From Defluviitalea raffinosedens (lineage in GTDB: Bacteria > Bacillota > Clostridia > Lachnospirales > Defluviitaleaceae): DNA of 64,000 nucleotides. The notes beneath the pieces were generated by a model that was not told the origin of the DNA, ran no database searches, and saw nothing but the letters and a program-made list of their open reading frames with translations. Within the stretch, counting starts at the first letter, position 1, and each line of letters opens with the position of its first letter. The position numbers were made by a program, and so were the translations under genes. Positions 43,275 to 52,153 of the stretch are shown here, piece after piece. The stretch spans positions 1 to 64,000 of the forward strand of contig NZ_JAFBEP010000015.1 in the NCBI RefSeq assembly GCF_016908775.1, given 5' to 3'.

Positions 43275-45671
43275 ATGAATAACAGAAATATTGAACTCCT
43301 TGCTCCTGTTGGAAATAAGGAAAGTCTTATAGCTGCTGTAAATAATGGCTGTGATGCAGTATATTTAGGAGGTAAAGCATTTAGCGCAAGGCAATATGCT
43401 GGAAACTTCTCTGTAGAAGAAATGGAAGAAGTTCTTGATTATTGTCATTTAAGGAATGTAAAAGTATATGTAACAGTGAATACTTTATATAAAGAAAAAG
43501 AATTGGAAAGTCTATTTGATTTTTTAAATCAGTTGTATCGTTTAGGTGCGGATGCGTTTATTGTTCAGGACCTTGGAACCGCTGTAAAGATTAAAGAGTA
43601 CTTTCCTGATATCGATATTCATGGCAGCACTCAGATGACGATTCATGATTTAAACGGTGTTAAATTTTTAGAAGAATTAGGATTCAAAAGAGTTGTATTA
43701 AGCAGAGAAATGTCTCTTGAAGAAATTGCCTATATTGCAAAAAATACATCTATGGAAATAGAAGTTTTTGTCCATGGAGCTTTGTGTTTTAGCTATTCCG
43801 GTCAGTGTTTGATGAGCAGTGTGATCGGAGGAAGAAGCGGAAACAGAGGCCGATGTGCACAACCCTGCAGGCTTCCCTATAATCTGGCAGATGCAAAGAA
43901 TAAACATATTGCTTCTGGATATCTTCTTAGCCCTAAGGATATTCAGACTCTGGAATATATTCCTCAATTGATAGAGAGTGGGGTAACATCTTTTAAAATA
44001 GAAGGAAGAATGAAGAGACCGGAATATAATGCTTCTGTAGTAAATACTTACAGAAAATATATTGATCAATATTTTTTAAACCAAAAAGACTATTCGGTAG
44101 ATTATAATGATATTAAAAATCTTGCCCAAGTTTTTAATAGAGGAGGCTTTTCAAAAGGATATCTTGGTCAACATAGCGGCAGAGATATGATGAGCTTTGA
44201 AAGCCCGAAACACTGGGGAATCTACGCAGGGAAAGTGGTTCAATACAATTCTTCTACGAAGAAATGTGTCATTGATACAGTGGAACCTTTAGAACCAGGT
44301 GATGGCATTGAGATATGGCGAAAAGGAAAGGAAAACACAGGAGTTGCCATTTCTAAATCGAGCAAAGGGGGAGAGCGAATTACTGTATTTATAAAAGATC
44401 CCGTTCAGAAAGGTGATCTGGTATATAAGACAAAAGATAAACCTCTTTTGGACGCACTTAAAAAGACTTATGAGAAAGATGTACGAAAAAGTACGGTTTT
44501 TGGGCATATTAAATTTAAAAAATATATCCCAATCCTTCTTCAACTTTGGGATGATAGAAATAACTTTATTGAGGTAGAAGGAAGCATCGTTCAGGAAGCA
44601 CAAAATCAGGCATTAACTGAAGAAAGGCTAAAATCCCAGATCTCAAAAACAGGAAATACCCCCTTTAACATAGAATCATTAACAGTTGATATGGATGAAG
44701 ATGGGTATTTACCTATAGGTGAATTAAATGCTCTTAGAAGAAAAGCTGTAGAAAAATTAGAGAAAAGTATTATAAACAATACAAGACGAAGTTTCGTAAA
44801 TATTAAAAATGTGGATGGTGTCTTGAATCAAGAAGGAACTCCTGATATAAAAGAAAAAAGTCTTTCAATATTATTAAGAGACATTGATCAGCTTGAAGCT
44901 GCTTTTCATCCAAAAGTTAAGAGAATTTATCTTGAAATGAATCAATATTCAATCGAAAAATTTCAAAAAGCAGCAGAAGCTTGCCATGAAAATAATATTG
45001 AGTTTTTTGCAGCATTACCACGAATAGATGTAAATTATAAAAAGGAAAAACTATGGTATAATTTAGAAAATACATTGATAGATGGTTATTTAATCAGAAC
45101 CTATGGACAAGCCTATAAACTTAAGAATACTTGTAAAAAAAGAATAGCGGATTATACTTTTAATTTTTTTAATCCATTAACTTCTCAATTCTGGATGACA
45201 TATGGTATGGAAGGAGTCACTCTTTCTCCTGAATTAAACTATGAGGAATTGAAAAACTTTAGGGGAGATGGAATAGAAATTATTGGATATGGTTATCTGC
45301 CATTGATGATAACTCAGCAATGCATTATAGGGAATACCGTGGGTGAAAAATCTCTTCAAGGATTTTGCAAAAACAGGAACGATCAGAAATCATATAAGCT
45401 CATCGATCGTAAAGGAGAGGCTTTTCCAATTATTCAGGACTGCTCTTCCTGCCTGGCTGTGATTTATAACGGGAAGCCTATTCTGCTTTTAAATGAATTA
45501 GACAAATTAGTATCTCTCCCTGTAGATTATATAAGATTGGATTTTGTATTTGAATCAGTCCAAGATATAAAAACCATTATAGAAAGCTATGGCAATTGCA
45601 ATAAGGGATTGTTTCCCAAAATAAAAGGCCAGGAATATACGAAAGGACATTTTTTTAGGGGAGTAGAGTAG
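43275..45671 (+). CDS. U32 family peptidase with DUF3656-type extension
   Basis: A 798-residue protein. The N-terminal half is a U32 domain (ELLAPVGNKESLIAAVNNGC, DAVYLGGKAFSARQYAGNF, FVHGALCFSYSGQCLMSSVI, GNRGRCAQPCRLPY, KIEGRMKRPEY). The C-terminal half matches the long U32 proteins of Firmicutes. Though named peptidases (collagenase-like), several U32 proteins (TrhP, RlhA) act in hydroxylation of tRNA or rRNA, and the Cys cluster here fits that. ATG at 43275 with AAAGGAAA is preferred to the TTG at 43218. The gene begins 91 bases after zapA, a common pairing in Clostridia. Confidence 0.9.
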   Translation: MNNRNIELLAPVGNKESLIAAVNNGCDAVYLGGKAFSARQYAGNFSVEEMEEVLDYCHLRNVKVYVTVNTLYKEKELESLFDFLNQLYRLGADAFIVQDLGTAVKIKEYFPDIDIHGSTQMTIHDLNGVKFLEELGFKRVVLSREMSLEEIAYIAKNTSMEIEVFVHGALCFSYSGQCLMSSVIGGRSGNRGRCAQPCRLPYNLADAKNKHIASGYLLSPKDIQTLEYIPQLIESGVTSFKIEGRMKRPEYNASVVNTYRKYIDQYFLNQKDYSVDYNDIKNLAQVFNRGGFSKGYLGQHSGRDMMSFESPKHWGIYAGKVVQYNSSTKKCVIDTVEPLEPGDGIEIWRKGKENTGVAISKSSKGGERITVFIKDPVQKGDLVYKTKDKPLLDALKKTYEKDVRKSTVFGHIKFKKYIPILLQLWDDRNNFIEVEGSIVQEAQNQALTEERLKSQISKTGNTPFNIESLTVDMDEDGYLPIGELNALRRKAVEKLEKSIINNTRRSFVNIKNVDGVLNQEGTPDIKEKSLSILLRDIDQLEAAFHPKVKRIYLEMNQYSIEKFQKAAEACHENNIEFFAALPRIDVNYKKEKLWYNLENTLIDGYLIRTYGQAYKLKNTCKKRIADYTFNFFNPLTSQFWMTYGMEGVTLSPELNYEELKNFRGDGIEIIGYGYLPLMITQQCIIGNTVGEKSLQGFCKNRNDQKSYKLIDRKGEAFPIIQDCSSCLAVIYNGKPILLLNELDKLVSLPVDYIRLDFVFESVQDIKTIIESYGNCNKGLFPKIKGQEYTKGHFFRGVE

Positions 45672-45679
45672 GTGAAAGT

Positions 45680-47032
45680 ATGCTGAAAGAATCAATTGTT
45701 GAAATTTGCATATTGATTTCTAAATATATATTTCTATTCATTATTTTTATGTTTATATGGTCAGGATATAAGGCTGTACTTTTTGAGCGAAAAAAAGATA
45801 TAGAAGCATATACAAGTAAAATATTTATGCAGCGAGGGCTTATCATATTACTTCATATCTTGGGTTTTATAATATTAATGATTAATTCCAAAGATATGGC
45901 AGAACTTTGGCAAATCGCGAAGATCGGCAGTGTAGGTCTTATATTTATTATAGTCAGCATGATTTCAACCTTTATTATTTATAAAAAGTCAGATGCAATA
46001 CTTTGGAACTGTATGCTTTTTTTAATGGATGTAGGATTGATCATGCTGCAAAGATTGGAACCTGCAACAGCACAAGGACAAATAATCAGGTATCTCATTG
46101 GTATGATTGTGATGCTTTTTATCCCATTTATTTTCAAGGTAATTCCAAAATTTGAGAAATTTGAAATTTTATATTTGGTATGTGGATGGATTTTACTAGT
46201 GTCTCCTTTTTTACTTGGTAAAAAACAATTTGGAGCCAGAAACTGGATTAATATAGGAGGTTTTAGCTTCCAGCCTTCTGAAATTGTAAAGTTTTTGTTT
46301 ATATTCTACTTGGCCTGTTCCCTTAGAAAGTATCGTACAGTAAAAGATGTGATTTTACCGACTGTCATGAGTGGAGGCTATATTCTTGTCTTAGTACTTC
46401 AAAGAGATTTAGGAGGTGCATTAATATATTTTCTTACGTTTTTAATACTAATCTATCTTAGCACTTCCAGTTATCTATTTTTCTTTGGAGGCCTTGGAGG
46501 AGCGTCTATAGCTTCTGTGATCGCTTATAAATTATTTAGTCATGTCAGAGTCCGAGTGGAAGCATGGTTAAATCCTTGGAAAGAAATTGACACAAAAGGA
46601 TATCAAATTACTCAATCTTTATTCGGAATAGGAACATGGGGCTGGATGGGCAGTGGATTGACAAGAGGCTATTCTAAATATATACCAGTGGTAACAACGG
46701 ATTTGATTTTTTCTGCGATATGTGAAGAATTTGGAAATTTATTTAGCATTGGAATCATTCTCATATTCTTACTGATTATACTCCGCGGAATTATGATTGC
46801 ACTTAGATGCAATCGGGTATTTTATTCTCTTCTTGCAGCTGGAGCAACCAATTTAATAGCGATCCAAACTTTTTTAATTATTGGAGGAGTCATTAAATTT
46901 ATACCTTTAACAGGTGTTACACTTCCTTTCATAAGTTATGGAGGTAGTTCGGTTGTTGCCAGTATTTTAATCATAGGGATTCTTCAATGGATTCAGAGCT
47001 TCTATGAAATGAAAGAAGAAGTGGAGGGATAA
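45680..47032 (+). CDS. FtsW/RodA/SpoVE family peptidoglycan polymerase
   Basis: SEDS glycosyltransferase that polymerises lipid II together with a class B penicillin-binding protein. The 450-residue protein has about 12 helices. Conserved parts are GARNWINIGGFSFQPSEIVK, LVLQRDLGGALIYFLTF, IGTWGWMGSGLTRG, TTDLIFSAICEEFGNLF, and PLTGVTLPFISYGGSSVV. The N-terminal 130 residues add four helices beyond the core, as in the actinobacterial-type RodA. Its partner transpeptidase gene starts one base after its stop. Confidence 0.93.
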   Translation: MLKESIVEICILISKYIFLFIIFMFIWSGYKAVLFERKKDIEAYTSKIFMQRGLIILLHILGFIILMINSKDMAELWQIAKIGSVGLIFIIVSMISTFIIYKKSDAILWNCMLFLMDVGLIMLQRLEPATAQGQIIRYLIGMIVMLFIPFIFKVIPKFEKFEILYLVCGWILLVSPFLLGKKQFGARNWINIGGFSFQPSEIVKFLFIFYLACSLRKYRTVKDVILPTVMSGGYILVLVLQRDLGGALIYFLTFLILIYLSTSSYLFFFGGLGGASIASVIAYKLFSHVRVRVEAWLNPWKEIDTKGYQITQSLFGIGTWGWMGSGLTRGYSKYIPVVTTDLIFSAICEEFGNLFSIGIILIFLLIILRGIMIALRCNRVFYSLLAAGATNLIAIQTFLIIGGVIKFIPLTGVTLPFISYGGSSVVASILIIGILQWIQSFYEMKEEVEG

Positions 47033-47033
47033 T

Positions 47034-48431
47034 TTGAATCAGCTTAGAAAAGATATAAAAAAAATCTTTTGGCTCTATGTAGCTATGTTTTCATCTTTAA
47101 TCATATACTTGGCCAAATTTTTAATATTTGACAGTTCTTCAGTCATTATTAATGCTTATAATCCCAGATTAAGCGCTCTGGAAGAAAATATAATCAGAGG
47201 GGAAATCAGAGACAGTAAAGGAACTGTATTAGCAAGGACAAAAAAGAATGGAGATGCCTGGATTAGGGAATATCCAAAAGGAAGAGACTTTGCCCATGTA
47301 GTTGGGTATGTTCAGAAAGGAAAGACGGGAATTGAGGCTTATAGTAATTTTCAACTGCTGGAAGTAAGCAATAAAATGATGCAAACTGTTAATCGGATAT
47401 TTTCTGGAAATAATCTTCAAGGAAATCACGTGATATTAACGATGGATGCTGATCTTCAGCATACAGCCAGGAAGCTTCTGAATGGGAAAAAAGGGGCAAT
47501 TGTTGTAATGGAACCCTCCACTGGTAAGATTCTGGCCATGGTTTCTTATCCGGATTTTGATCCTAATGAATTGAATAATACTTGGGAGCAATTAAATAAA
47601 GATGAGGAAAATAGCCCTCTGATCAATCGAGCAGCTCAGGGGCTTTATCCTCCAGGTTCAATATTTAAAATTATTACAAGTGCTGCTGTATTGGAAAAGA
47701 ATGCAGATTGGAAGGATTTTAATTATAATTGCACAGGGGAAGATATTTTCGATAGCAATGTTATTCGCTGTTACAATTCTAAAGCCCATGGAGAAGTTGA
47801 TTTAGAAAGTGCTTTTTATCTTTCGTGCAATACAGGTTTTGCAACTCTGGGTATTGAGGCAGGAGGAGAACTGTTAGGGAAAGTAGCGGATCGACTCCTC
47901 TTTAACCGAAATTTACCTTATGTGCTTGAATATTCAAAAAGTCAATTTCGCATCACAAAGGATTCAAAAATTAATGAAATTGTAGAGACAGCCATCGGCC
48001 AAGGAAAAACCTTAGTTTCTCCTTTACATATGGCAATGATTACTTCTGCAATTGCTAATGGTGGAATTTTAATGCAGCCGTATATTATTGATCATATAGA
48101 AACAAACTATGGGAGAATAAAAGATAAGAGAATACCGCAAAGTTATGGTATATTATTTGAACCTGAAATTGCCAGTCAACTTTCAAAGATGATGACAGAA
48201 GTGGTGGAGAAAGGGACAGGAACACAGGCTCAAATATCCAATGTATCAGTGAGCGGTAAAACAGGAACGGCACAAAATGCTTCAGGAGAAGATCATGCAT
48301 GGTTTGTTGGCTTTGCTCCTGCGGAAAAACCAAAAGCAGTTGTATCTGTAATCATTGAAAATGGAGGTTCAGGCGGGCAAGTAGCAGGGCCAATCGCCCG
48401 TAAACTGCTCCAAAAAGTTTTAAACGAATAA
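47034..48431 (+). CDS. Class B penicillin-binding protein (peptidoglycan DD-transpeptidase)
   Basis: Cross-links peptidoglycan in partnership with the SEDS protein encoded just upstream. The 465-residue protein has one N-terminal helix (about 12-32), a short linker domain, and the transpeptidase domain with the three active-site motifs SIFK (Ser209-Lys212), SCN (264-266) and KTG (409-411). The start is TTG at 47034 after GGAGGG, one base after the upstream stop, so translation is likely coupled. It resembles the PbpA partner of RodA rather than large PBP2 proteins. No PASTA domains. Confidence 0.93.
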   Translation: MNQLRKDIKKIFWLYVAMFSSLIIYLAKFLIFDSSSVIINAYNPRLSALEENIIRGEIRDSKGTVLARTKKNGDAWIREYPKGRDFAHVVGYVQKGKTGIEAYSNFQLLEVSNKMMQTVNRIFSGNNLQGNHVILTMDADLQHTARKLLNGKKGAIVVMEPSTGKILAMVSYPDFDPNELNNTWEQLNKDEENSPLINRAAQGLYPPGSIFKIITSAAVLEKNADWKDFNYNCTGEDIFDSNVIRCYNSKAHGEVDLESAFYLSCNTGFATLGIEAGGELLGKVADRLLFNRNLPYVLEYSKSQFRITKDSKINEIVETAIGQGKTLVSPLHMAMITSAIANGGILMQPYIIDHIETNYGRIKDKRIPQSYGILFEPEIASQLSKMMTEVVEKGTGTQAQISNVSVSGKTGTAQNASGEDHAWFVGFAPAEKPKAVVSVIIENGGSGGQVAGPIARKLLQKVLNE

Positions 48432-48448
48432 AGGCAGGTGGCTTATGG

Positions 48449-49132
48449 GTGGCAGCTTTGTTGCAAGTAGCTTTGGCTCCCGTATTAACAGGCGCTATAT
48501 ATATTTATATAAGAGATAAGTATGAGAAGGAACCTATTAAATTATTAGCTTTGGGCTTGCTTTTTGGATTAATCATAGCTGCTCCTATTATGGGGGCTGA
48601 AATGTTTTTATCTTCCTTTACGCCTGTCAGAGGAGAAACTGAAGAAGCACTATATACAGCTTTTATTGTTGCTGCTGGTACTGAGGAATTTTTTAAATTT
48701 ATTGTTTTATATTTTTTAGTATGGAGAAATAGAAATTTTAATGAACCTATTGACGGAATTGTATATTCAACTTTTATTTCTTTAGGTTTTTCAGGAATTG
48801 AAAATATTTTATACGTTTTTAATCCTTATTTAGGAGGATACCAAACAGGGTTGGCCAGGGCAGTATTTTCGGTACCTGGTCATGCATTATTTGGTGTAAC
48901 GATGGGATATTACTATGCAATAGCAAAGTTTGAATCGAATCAGAAAAAAACGATGCTTTTAAAAACTTATTTAGTACCATGGATTTTCCATGGTATATAT
49001 GATTTTATTCTTCTTGCGAAAATTCCAATGCTTATGCTCTTATTTGTTCCGTTTGTTCTGTATTTATGGGTACAAGGCATGAGAAAGATCAAAATTCATG
49101 TGCAAAGCTCGCCTTTCAAACCCAGGGAATAG
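48449..49132 (+). CDS. PrsW family intramembrane metalloprotease
   Basis: Multispanning protein of 227 residues, family of Bacillus PrsW, which makes the first cut in the RsiW anti-sigma factor. Motifs: GTEEFFKF (Glu-Glu pair), GHALFGVTMGYYY and FHGIYDF supply the conserved Glu and His residues. The start is GTG at 48449 with AGGTGG eight bases upstream. It ends the zapA-to-prsW run. An ECF sigma/anti-sigma pair is encoded 1.1 kb downstream (50261), so a functional link is worth considering. Confidence 0.9.
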   Translation: MAALLQVALAPVLTGAIYIYIRDKYEKEPIKLLALGLLFGLIIAAPIMGAEMFLSSFTPVRGETEEALYTAFIVAAGTEEFFKFIVLYFLVWRNRNFNEPIDGIVYSTFISLGFSGIENILYVFNPYLGGYQTGLARAVFSVPGHALFGVTMGYYYAIAKFESNQKKTMLLKTYLVPWIFHGIYDFILLAKIPMLMLLFVPFVLYLWVQGMRKIKIHVQSSPFKPRE

Positions 49133-49134
49133 GT

Positions 49135-49161
49135 AAGAAGATGCGAAAGTGTCTTCTTTTT
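49135..49161 (+). terminator. Intrinsic terminator after prsW
   Basis: Stem AAGAAGA/TCTTCTT with a ten-base loop and a T-run. Confidence 0.75.
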
Positions 49162-49182
49162 TTGCAATTCGAATACTACAGG

Positions 49183-49243
49183 TTGAAAAATATAGAAAAA
49201 AGATGTATACTCATTTCATATTTGTACATAAAGTGACATGTAC
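49183..49243 (+). promoter_or_regulatory. Promoter and inverted repeat upstream of the Nudix gene
   Basis: TTGAAA (49183-49188), 17 bases, TATACT (49206-49211). Twelve bases on, GTACAT (49224-49229) and ATGTAC (49238-49243) form a perfect inverted repeat spaced by eight bases, an operator-like site in the leader. Confidence 0.6.
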
Positions 49244-49290
49244 TTTCTTGTCTTGCGTAAAATTTGAACAGTGTGTCAGGAGGAATAGGA

Positions 49291-49758
49291 ATGATAGAAG
49301 CCATAAGCTGTGGAGGTGTTGTAATTCATAGAGGTAAAATTCTATTATTGTATAAAAATTATAAACATAAATATGTCGGCTGGGTTCTTCCGAAAGGAAC
49401 GGTTGAACCAGGTGAACTGCACAGAGAAACGGCATTAAGAGAAGTAGAAGAAGAAACCTCTGTTTCTGCAAAAATTGTAAAATACATTGGACATAGTCAG
49501 TATACATTTCAGGGACGAGATGATATTGTTAACAAGACGGTCCATTGGTATTTGATGAGAGCAAACAGTTTTTACTGTAAACCACAAAGAGAAGAGCACT
49601 TTGTAGATGCAGGATACTATAAGTTTCATGAAGCGTATCATTTATTAAAGTTCAATGATGAACGCCAAATTATGAAAAAAGCTTATTATGCATATATAGA
49701 GCTTAGAAAGAATAAACAATGGATTAGACCCTCTAAAGCAAAAAATGATTTCTATTAA
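49291..49758 (+). CDS. Nudix hydrolase
   Basis: Hydrolyses a nucleoside diphosphate linked to another group. The 155-residue protein has the Nudix box GTVEPGELHRETALREVEEE followed by TSV, so the usual Gly near the end of the box is Ser; the metal-binding Glu residues are intact. N-terminal ISCGGVVIHRGKILLLYKN is typical. ATG at 49291 has CAGGAGGAATAGG. Substrate unknown (diadenosine polyphosphates, NADH and oxidised nucleotides are all possible). Confidence 0.9.
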   Translation: MIEAISCGGVVIHRGKILLLYKNYKHKYVGWVLPKGTVEPGELHRETALREVEEETSVSAKIVKYIGHSQYTFQGRDDIVNKTVHWYLMRANSFYCKPQREEHFVDAGYYKFHEAYHLLKFNDERQIMKKAYYAYIELRKNKQWIRPSKAKNDFY

Positions 49759-49766
49759 ATAAAATT

Positions 49767-49788
49767 CAGCCCAATGGCTGGATTTTTT
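49767..49788 (+). terminator. Terminator after the Nudix gene
   Basis: Short stem CAGCC/GGCTG with loop CAAT, then GATTTTTTT. Confidence 0.65.
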
Positions 49789-49830
49789 TATAAATCAAAA
49801 TCATTGACGTGTAAAATTGATTGGGATAAA

Positions 49831-49900
49831 CAAGAAAGAGTTTCACTCCCAAAACTTTGGCGCGGACCGCGGTCGACAAAGTCGATAAAATGTAATACGC
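49831..49900 (+). repeat. Dispersed intergenic element, copy B
   Basis: Starts CAAGAAAGAGTTTCA and has GATAAAATGTAATACGC at exactly the 53-base offset of copy A (49884-49900; 16 of 17 bases identical to A). The middle is different from A but folds: ACTTTG/CAAAGT enclosing CGCG/CGCG. The bases that follow form a further stem (ACGCGC/GTGCGC). It sits between the Nudix terminator and the tRNA-Leu terminator. Confidence 0.7.
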
Positions 49901-49930
49901 GCTAGTGCGCATCCCACAGAGACTTTTTAC

Positions 49931-49960
49931 TATATAAGAAATTCAGAGAAATCTTATATA
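49931..49960. repeat. Hairpin following element B, copy 4
   Basis: TATATAAGA (49931-49939) pairs perfectly with TCTTATATA (49952-49960). The inner bases keep the AAAT...AAAT pattern of the AGGAAAT hairpins. Confidence 0.45.
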
Positions 49961-49966
49961 ATAAAA

Positions 49967-49989
49967 AAACATGGAAAAAATCCATGTTT
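49967..49989 (-). terminator. Terminator of tRNA-Leu
   Basis: On the minus strand AAACATGGA/TCCATGTTT with a T-rich loop is followed by TTTTATT. It lies 13 bases after the tRNA. Confidence 0.82.
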
Positions 49990-50002
49990 CTTTGTTTACT
50001 AA

Positions 50003-50086
50003 TGCGGATGAAGGGAGTCGAACCCCCACGATGTTGCCATCGGCAGATTTTGAGTCTGCTGCGTCTGCCTATTCCGCCACATCCGC
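50003..50086 (-). tRNA. tRNA-Leu (anticodon CAA)
   Basis: 84-base class II tRNA on the minus strand. The acceptor stem GCGGATG/CATCCGC with discriminator A, anticodon stem GCAGA/TCTGC with loop CTCAAAA (anticodon CAA, reads UUG), a long variable arm (GATGGCAACATC) and T-arm GGGGGTTCGACTCCC are all present. CCA is not encoded. Confidence 0.95.
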
Positions 50087-50169
50087 CCAATATTTAATTT
50101 TAATGTGTAACGCTTAATCATATTAACATAAATCATTTTAAAAATCAAGCAAAAATCTTTAAATAAATT

Positions 50170-50196
50170 GGGAACAATTTGAATAGTTGTATCGTC
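50170..50196 (+). promoter_or_regulatory. ECF-type promoter of the sigma factor operon
   Basis: GGGAAC (50170-50175), 17 bases, CGTC (50193-50196). This matches the AAC/CGTC signature of ECF (sigma-W-like) promoters and suggests that the sigma factor encoded 65 bases downstream activates its own operon. Confidence 0.65.
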
Positions 50197-50260
50197 AAAA
50201 AGTGTAGTGTCATTTTAAAATATATTCAAATGATAATGGTTATGGGGAGGAGTGAATCAG

Positions 50261-50881
50261 GTGGAGAACAAGGATGAAAAAAGACTTGTGAATAAGGCTA
50301 AAAATGGGAATATTGCTGCTTTTGAAGAATTAATTACAGCCCATGAAGTTAAAATATATAATATTGCATACAGGATGTTTCACAATGAAGAAGACGCCAA
50401 GGACTTATCTCAGGAAATATTTATAAAAGTGTTTGAGAACATTGGGAAATTCAAAGGCAATTCAAGTTTTTCCACATGGTTGTATCGTATTGCAACCAAT
50501 ACATGTATTGATGAATTAAGGCGGCGTAAAGGGAAAGAAACTTATTCCATCGATGCAGAAGTGGAAACAGATGAAGGAAATATGAAACGTGAGTACTCTG
50601 ATCTAAAACCTAATCCTGAAGAAATGGCAATCAATAAAGAAGTAAGTATACAGATTCAAAACGCTATGGACCATTTGTCAGAAGAACATAAAACAGCAAT
50701 CATTTTAAGAGATTTACAGGGACTTGAATATAATGAGATTTCTGAAATACTGGAATGCTCTCTTGGAACGGTTAAATCGAGAATTTCAAGAGCAAGAAGG
50801 CAATTAATAGAATTACTTGTAAAGCAGGAACCATTTGAATATAAACATCGTCTAAAAAACAGAAAGGAGGGGAGCAAATGA
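50261..50881 (+). CDS. ECF RNA polymerase sigma factor (SigW-like)
   Basis: Extracytoplasmic-function sigma factor of about 206 residues. Region 2 (YNIAYRMFHNEEDAKDLSQE then IFIKVF, followed by STWLYRIATNTCIDELRR) binds the -10 and core enzyme. Region 4 (LSEEHKTAIILRDLQGLEYN, then CSLGTVKSRISRARRQL) binds the -35. GTG at 50261 is chosen because GGGGAGGAG sits nine bases before it and includes the earlier GTG at 50252. Its TGA overlaps the ATG of the anti-sigma gene by four bases. Probably controls envelope stress functions together with the two downstream genes. Confidence 0.93.
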   Translation: MENKDEKRLVNKAKNGNIAAFEELITAHEVKIYNIAYRMFHNEEDAKDLSQEIFIKVFENIGKFKGNSSFSTWLYRIATNTCIDELRRRKGKETYSIDAEVETDEGNMKREYSDLKPNPEEMAINKEVSIQIQNAMDHLSEEHKTAIILRDLQGLEYNEISEILECSLGTVKSRISRARRQLIELLVKQEPFEYKHRLKNRKEGSK

Positions 50882-52152
50882 GTTGTGAACAATTTAGAGA
50901 AGCAATGTCTCCTTATATAGATGGACTATTGGAAGATGATAAAAAAGTGTTGTTTGAAGATCATTTAAAATCTTGTCCAGACTGTAATGAGGAATTTGAA
51001 CAGTTTAAAGTTATAATGAACGAGATTCATCATCTGCCGCAAATGGAGTTACCAGATTATTATCATCAAGAATTATTATTAAAGCTCTATCAAAAGAGTG
51101 AAGAAAAAAAGCAGCATAGAAAAGGATTTTCTCAAAATTGGAAAGTATTTTCAACCTTAGCAGCAGGATTTATAGTATTAATGTTTGTTCTTGGAAATCT
51201 TGTGAATATGGGAATGGATTCAAAGGATTTTGCTACACAGTCAGCAATGCCCAACGCTGGTAGTGCAGAAATATATAATACAGAAGTATCTGAGGAACCA
51301 GAAGCTAAATCATTGGCATTAACCGAAGAATCTGCATTGGTAAATGAAGTCGCCAGAAATAGAGATGAATTTCTTTCTAAAGAAAATAGTCAAAGTCTTA
51401 TGATGGCAGAGAAAAATACTATTGATCAAAGAAAAATAATTTACGAATCTTTTATGTCCATAGAAGTGGATGAATTTGATGATACAATTGATCGAATTAA
51501 AGAAATGACCAATCAAAGTGGTGGATATGTTGAGAATTCTTCCAGCTATATTTACTATTCTGAACCTGAACGGGATATTTATTTGAAACAGGGGACCATA
51601 AAAATTCGTATTCCAGTAGAGCAATATGGTCAGATACAAGGGCAAATCAGTAACTTGGGCCATTTGATTCATCAAGAAGAAACAAGCACGAATGTTACAG
51701 AAGAGTATATTGAAACAGAGAGCCGAATTCGTATGCTGGAAGTCGAACAGGAAAGACTTTTTGATATTATGAAGCAGGCTGAAAAAGTAGAAGATTTAAT
51801 TAAACTAGAGGAACATCTTAATGAAGTACGAACAGATTTGGAAATTTATAAAAGTAAAATAAAGAATTGGGATCAACTTGTTTCTTTCTCCACTTTTACA
51901 ATAGAAATACGAGAAGTAAGAGAAGTAGAACATATAAAAAGTCCTGATCCGAACTTTAAGACAAAGATTCAATCCAGCTTTATAAGATCATTAAATGATT
52001 TACGAGAAGGATTTGAAAGATTAGCTGTGGCTTTGGCTTATGGGATCATACCATTTATCCTTTTTATATGTTTTTTAGGTATTCTGTTTTTGCTCGGACG
52101 ACCTTTATTGAAAAAAATACTAATTAAAGTAAAAAACTGGAGGGAAAAATAA
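50878..52152 (+). CDS. Anti-sigma factor: zinc-finger (zf-HC2) domain fused to DUF4349
   Basis: A 424-residue membrane protein. The cytosolic N-terminus is an anti-sigma zinc domain with Cys3 and H29-x3-C33-x2-C36. A helix (about 93-113) leads to an extracytoplasmic DUF4349 domain (about 180-360) rich in coiled coil, ending in a second helix (about 382-405) and a basic tail. Translation is coupled to the sigma gene through ATGA. DUF4349 is probably the sensing part; the ligand is unknown. One base separates the stop from the next gene. Confidence 0.9.
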   Translation: MSCEQFREAMSPYIDGLLEDDKKVLFEDHLKSCPDCNEEFEQFKVIMNEIHHLPQMELPDYYHQELLLKLYQKSEEKKQHRKGFSQNWKVFSTLAAGFIVLMFVLGNLVNMGMDSKDFATQSAMPNAGSAEIYNTEVSEEPEAKSLALTEESALVNEVARNRDEFLSKENSQSLMMAEKNTIDQRKIIYESFMSIEVDEFDDTIDRIKEMTNQSGGYVENSSSYIYYSEPERDIYLKQGTIKIRIPVEQYGQIQGQISNLGHLIHQEETSTNVTEEYIETESRIRMLEVEQERLFDIMKQAEKVEDLIKLEEHLNEVRTDLEIYKSKIKNWDQLVSFSTFTIEIREVREVEHIKSPDPNFKTKIQSSFIRSLNDLREGFERLAVALAYGIIPFILFICFLGILFLLGRPLLKKILIKVKNWREK

Positions 52153-52153
52153 T

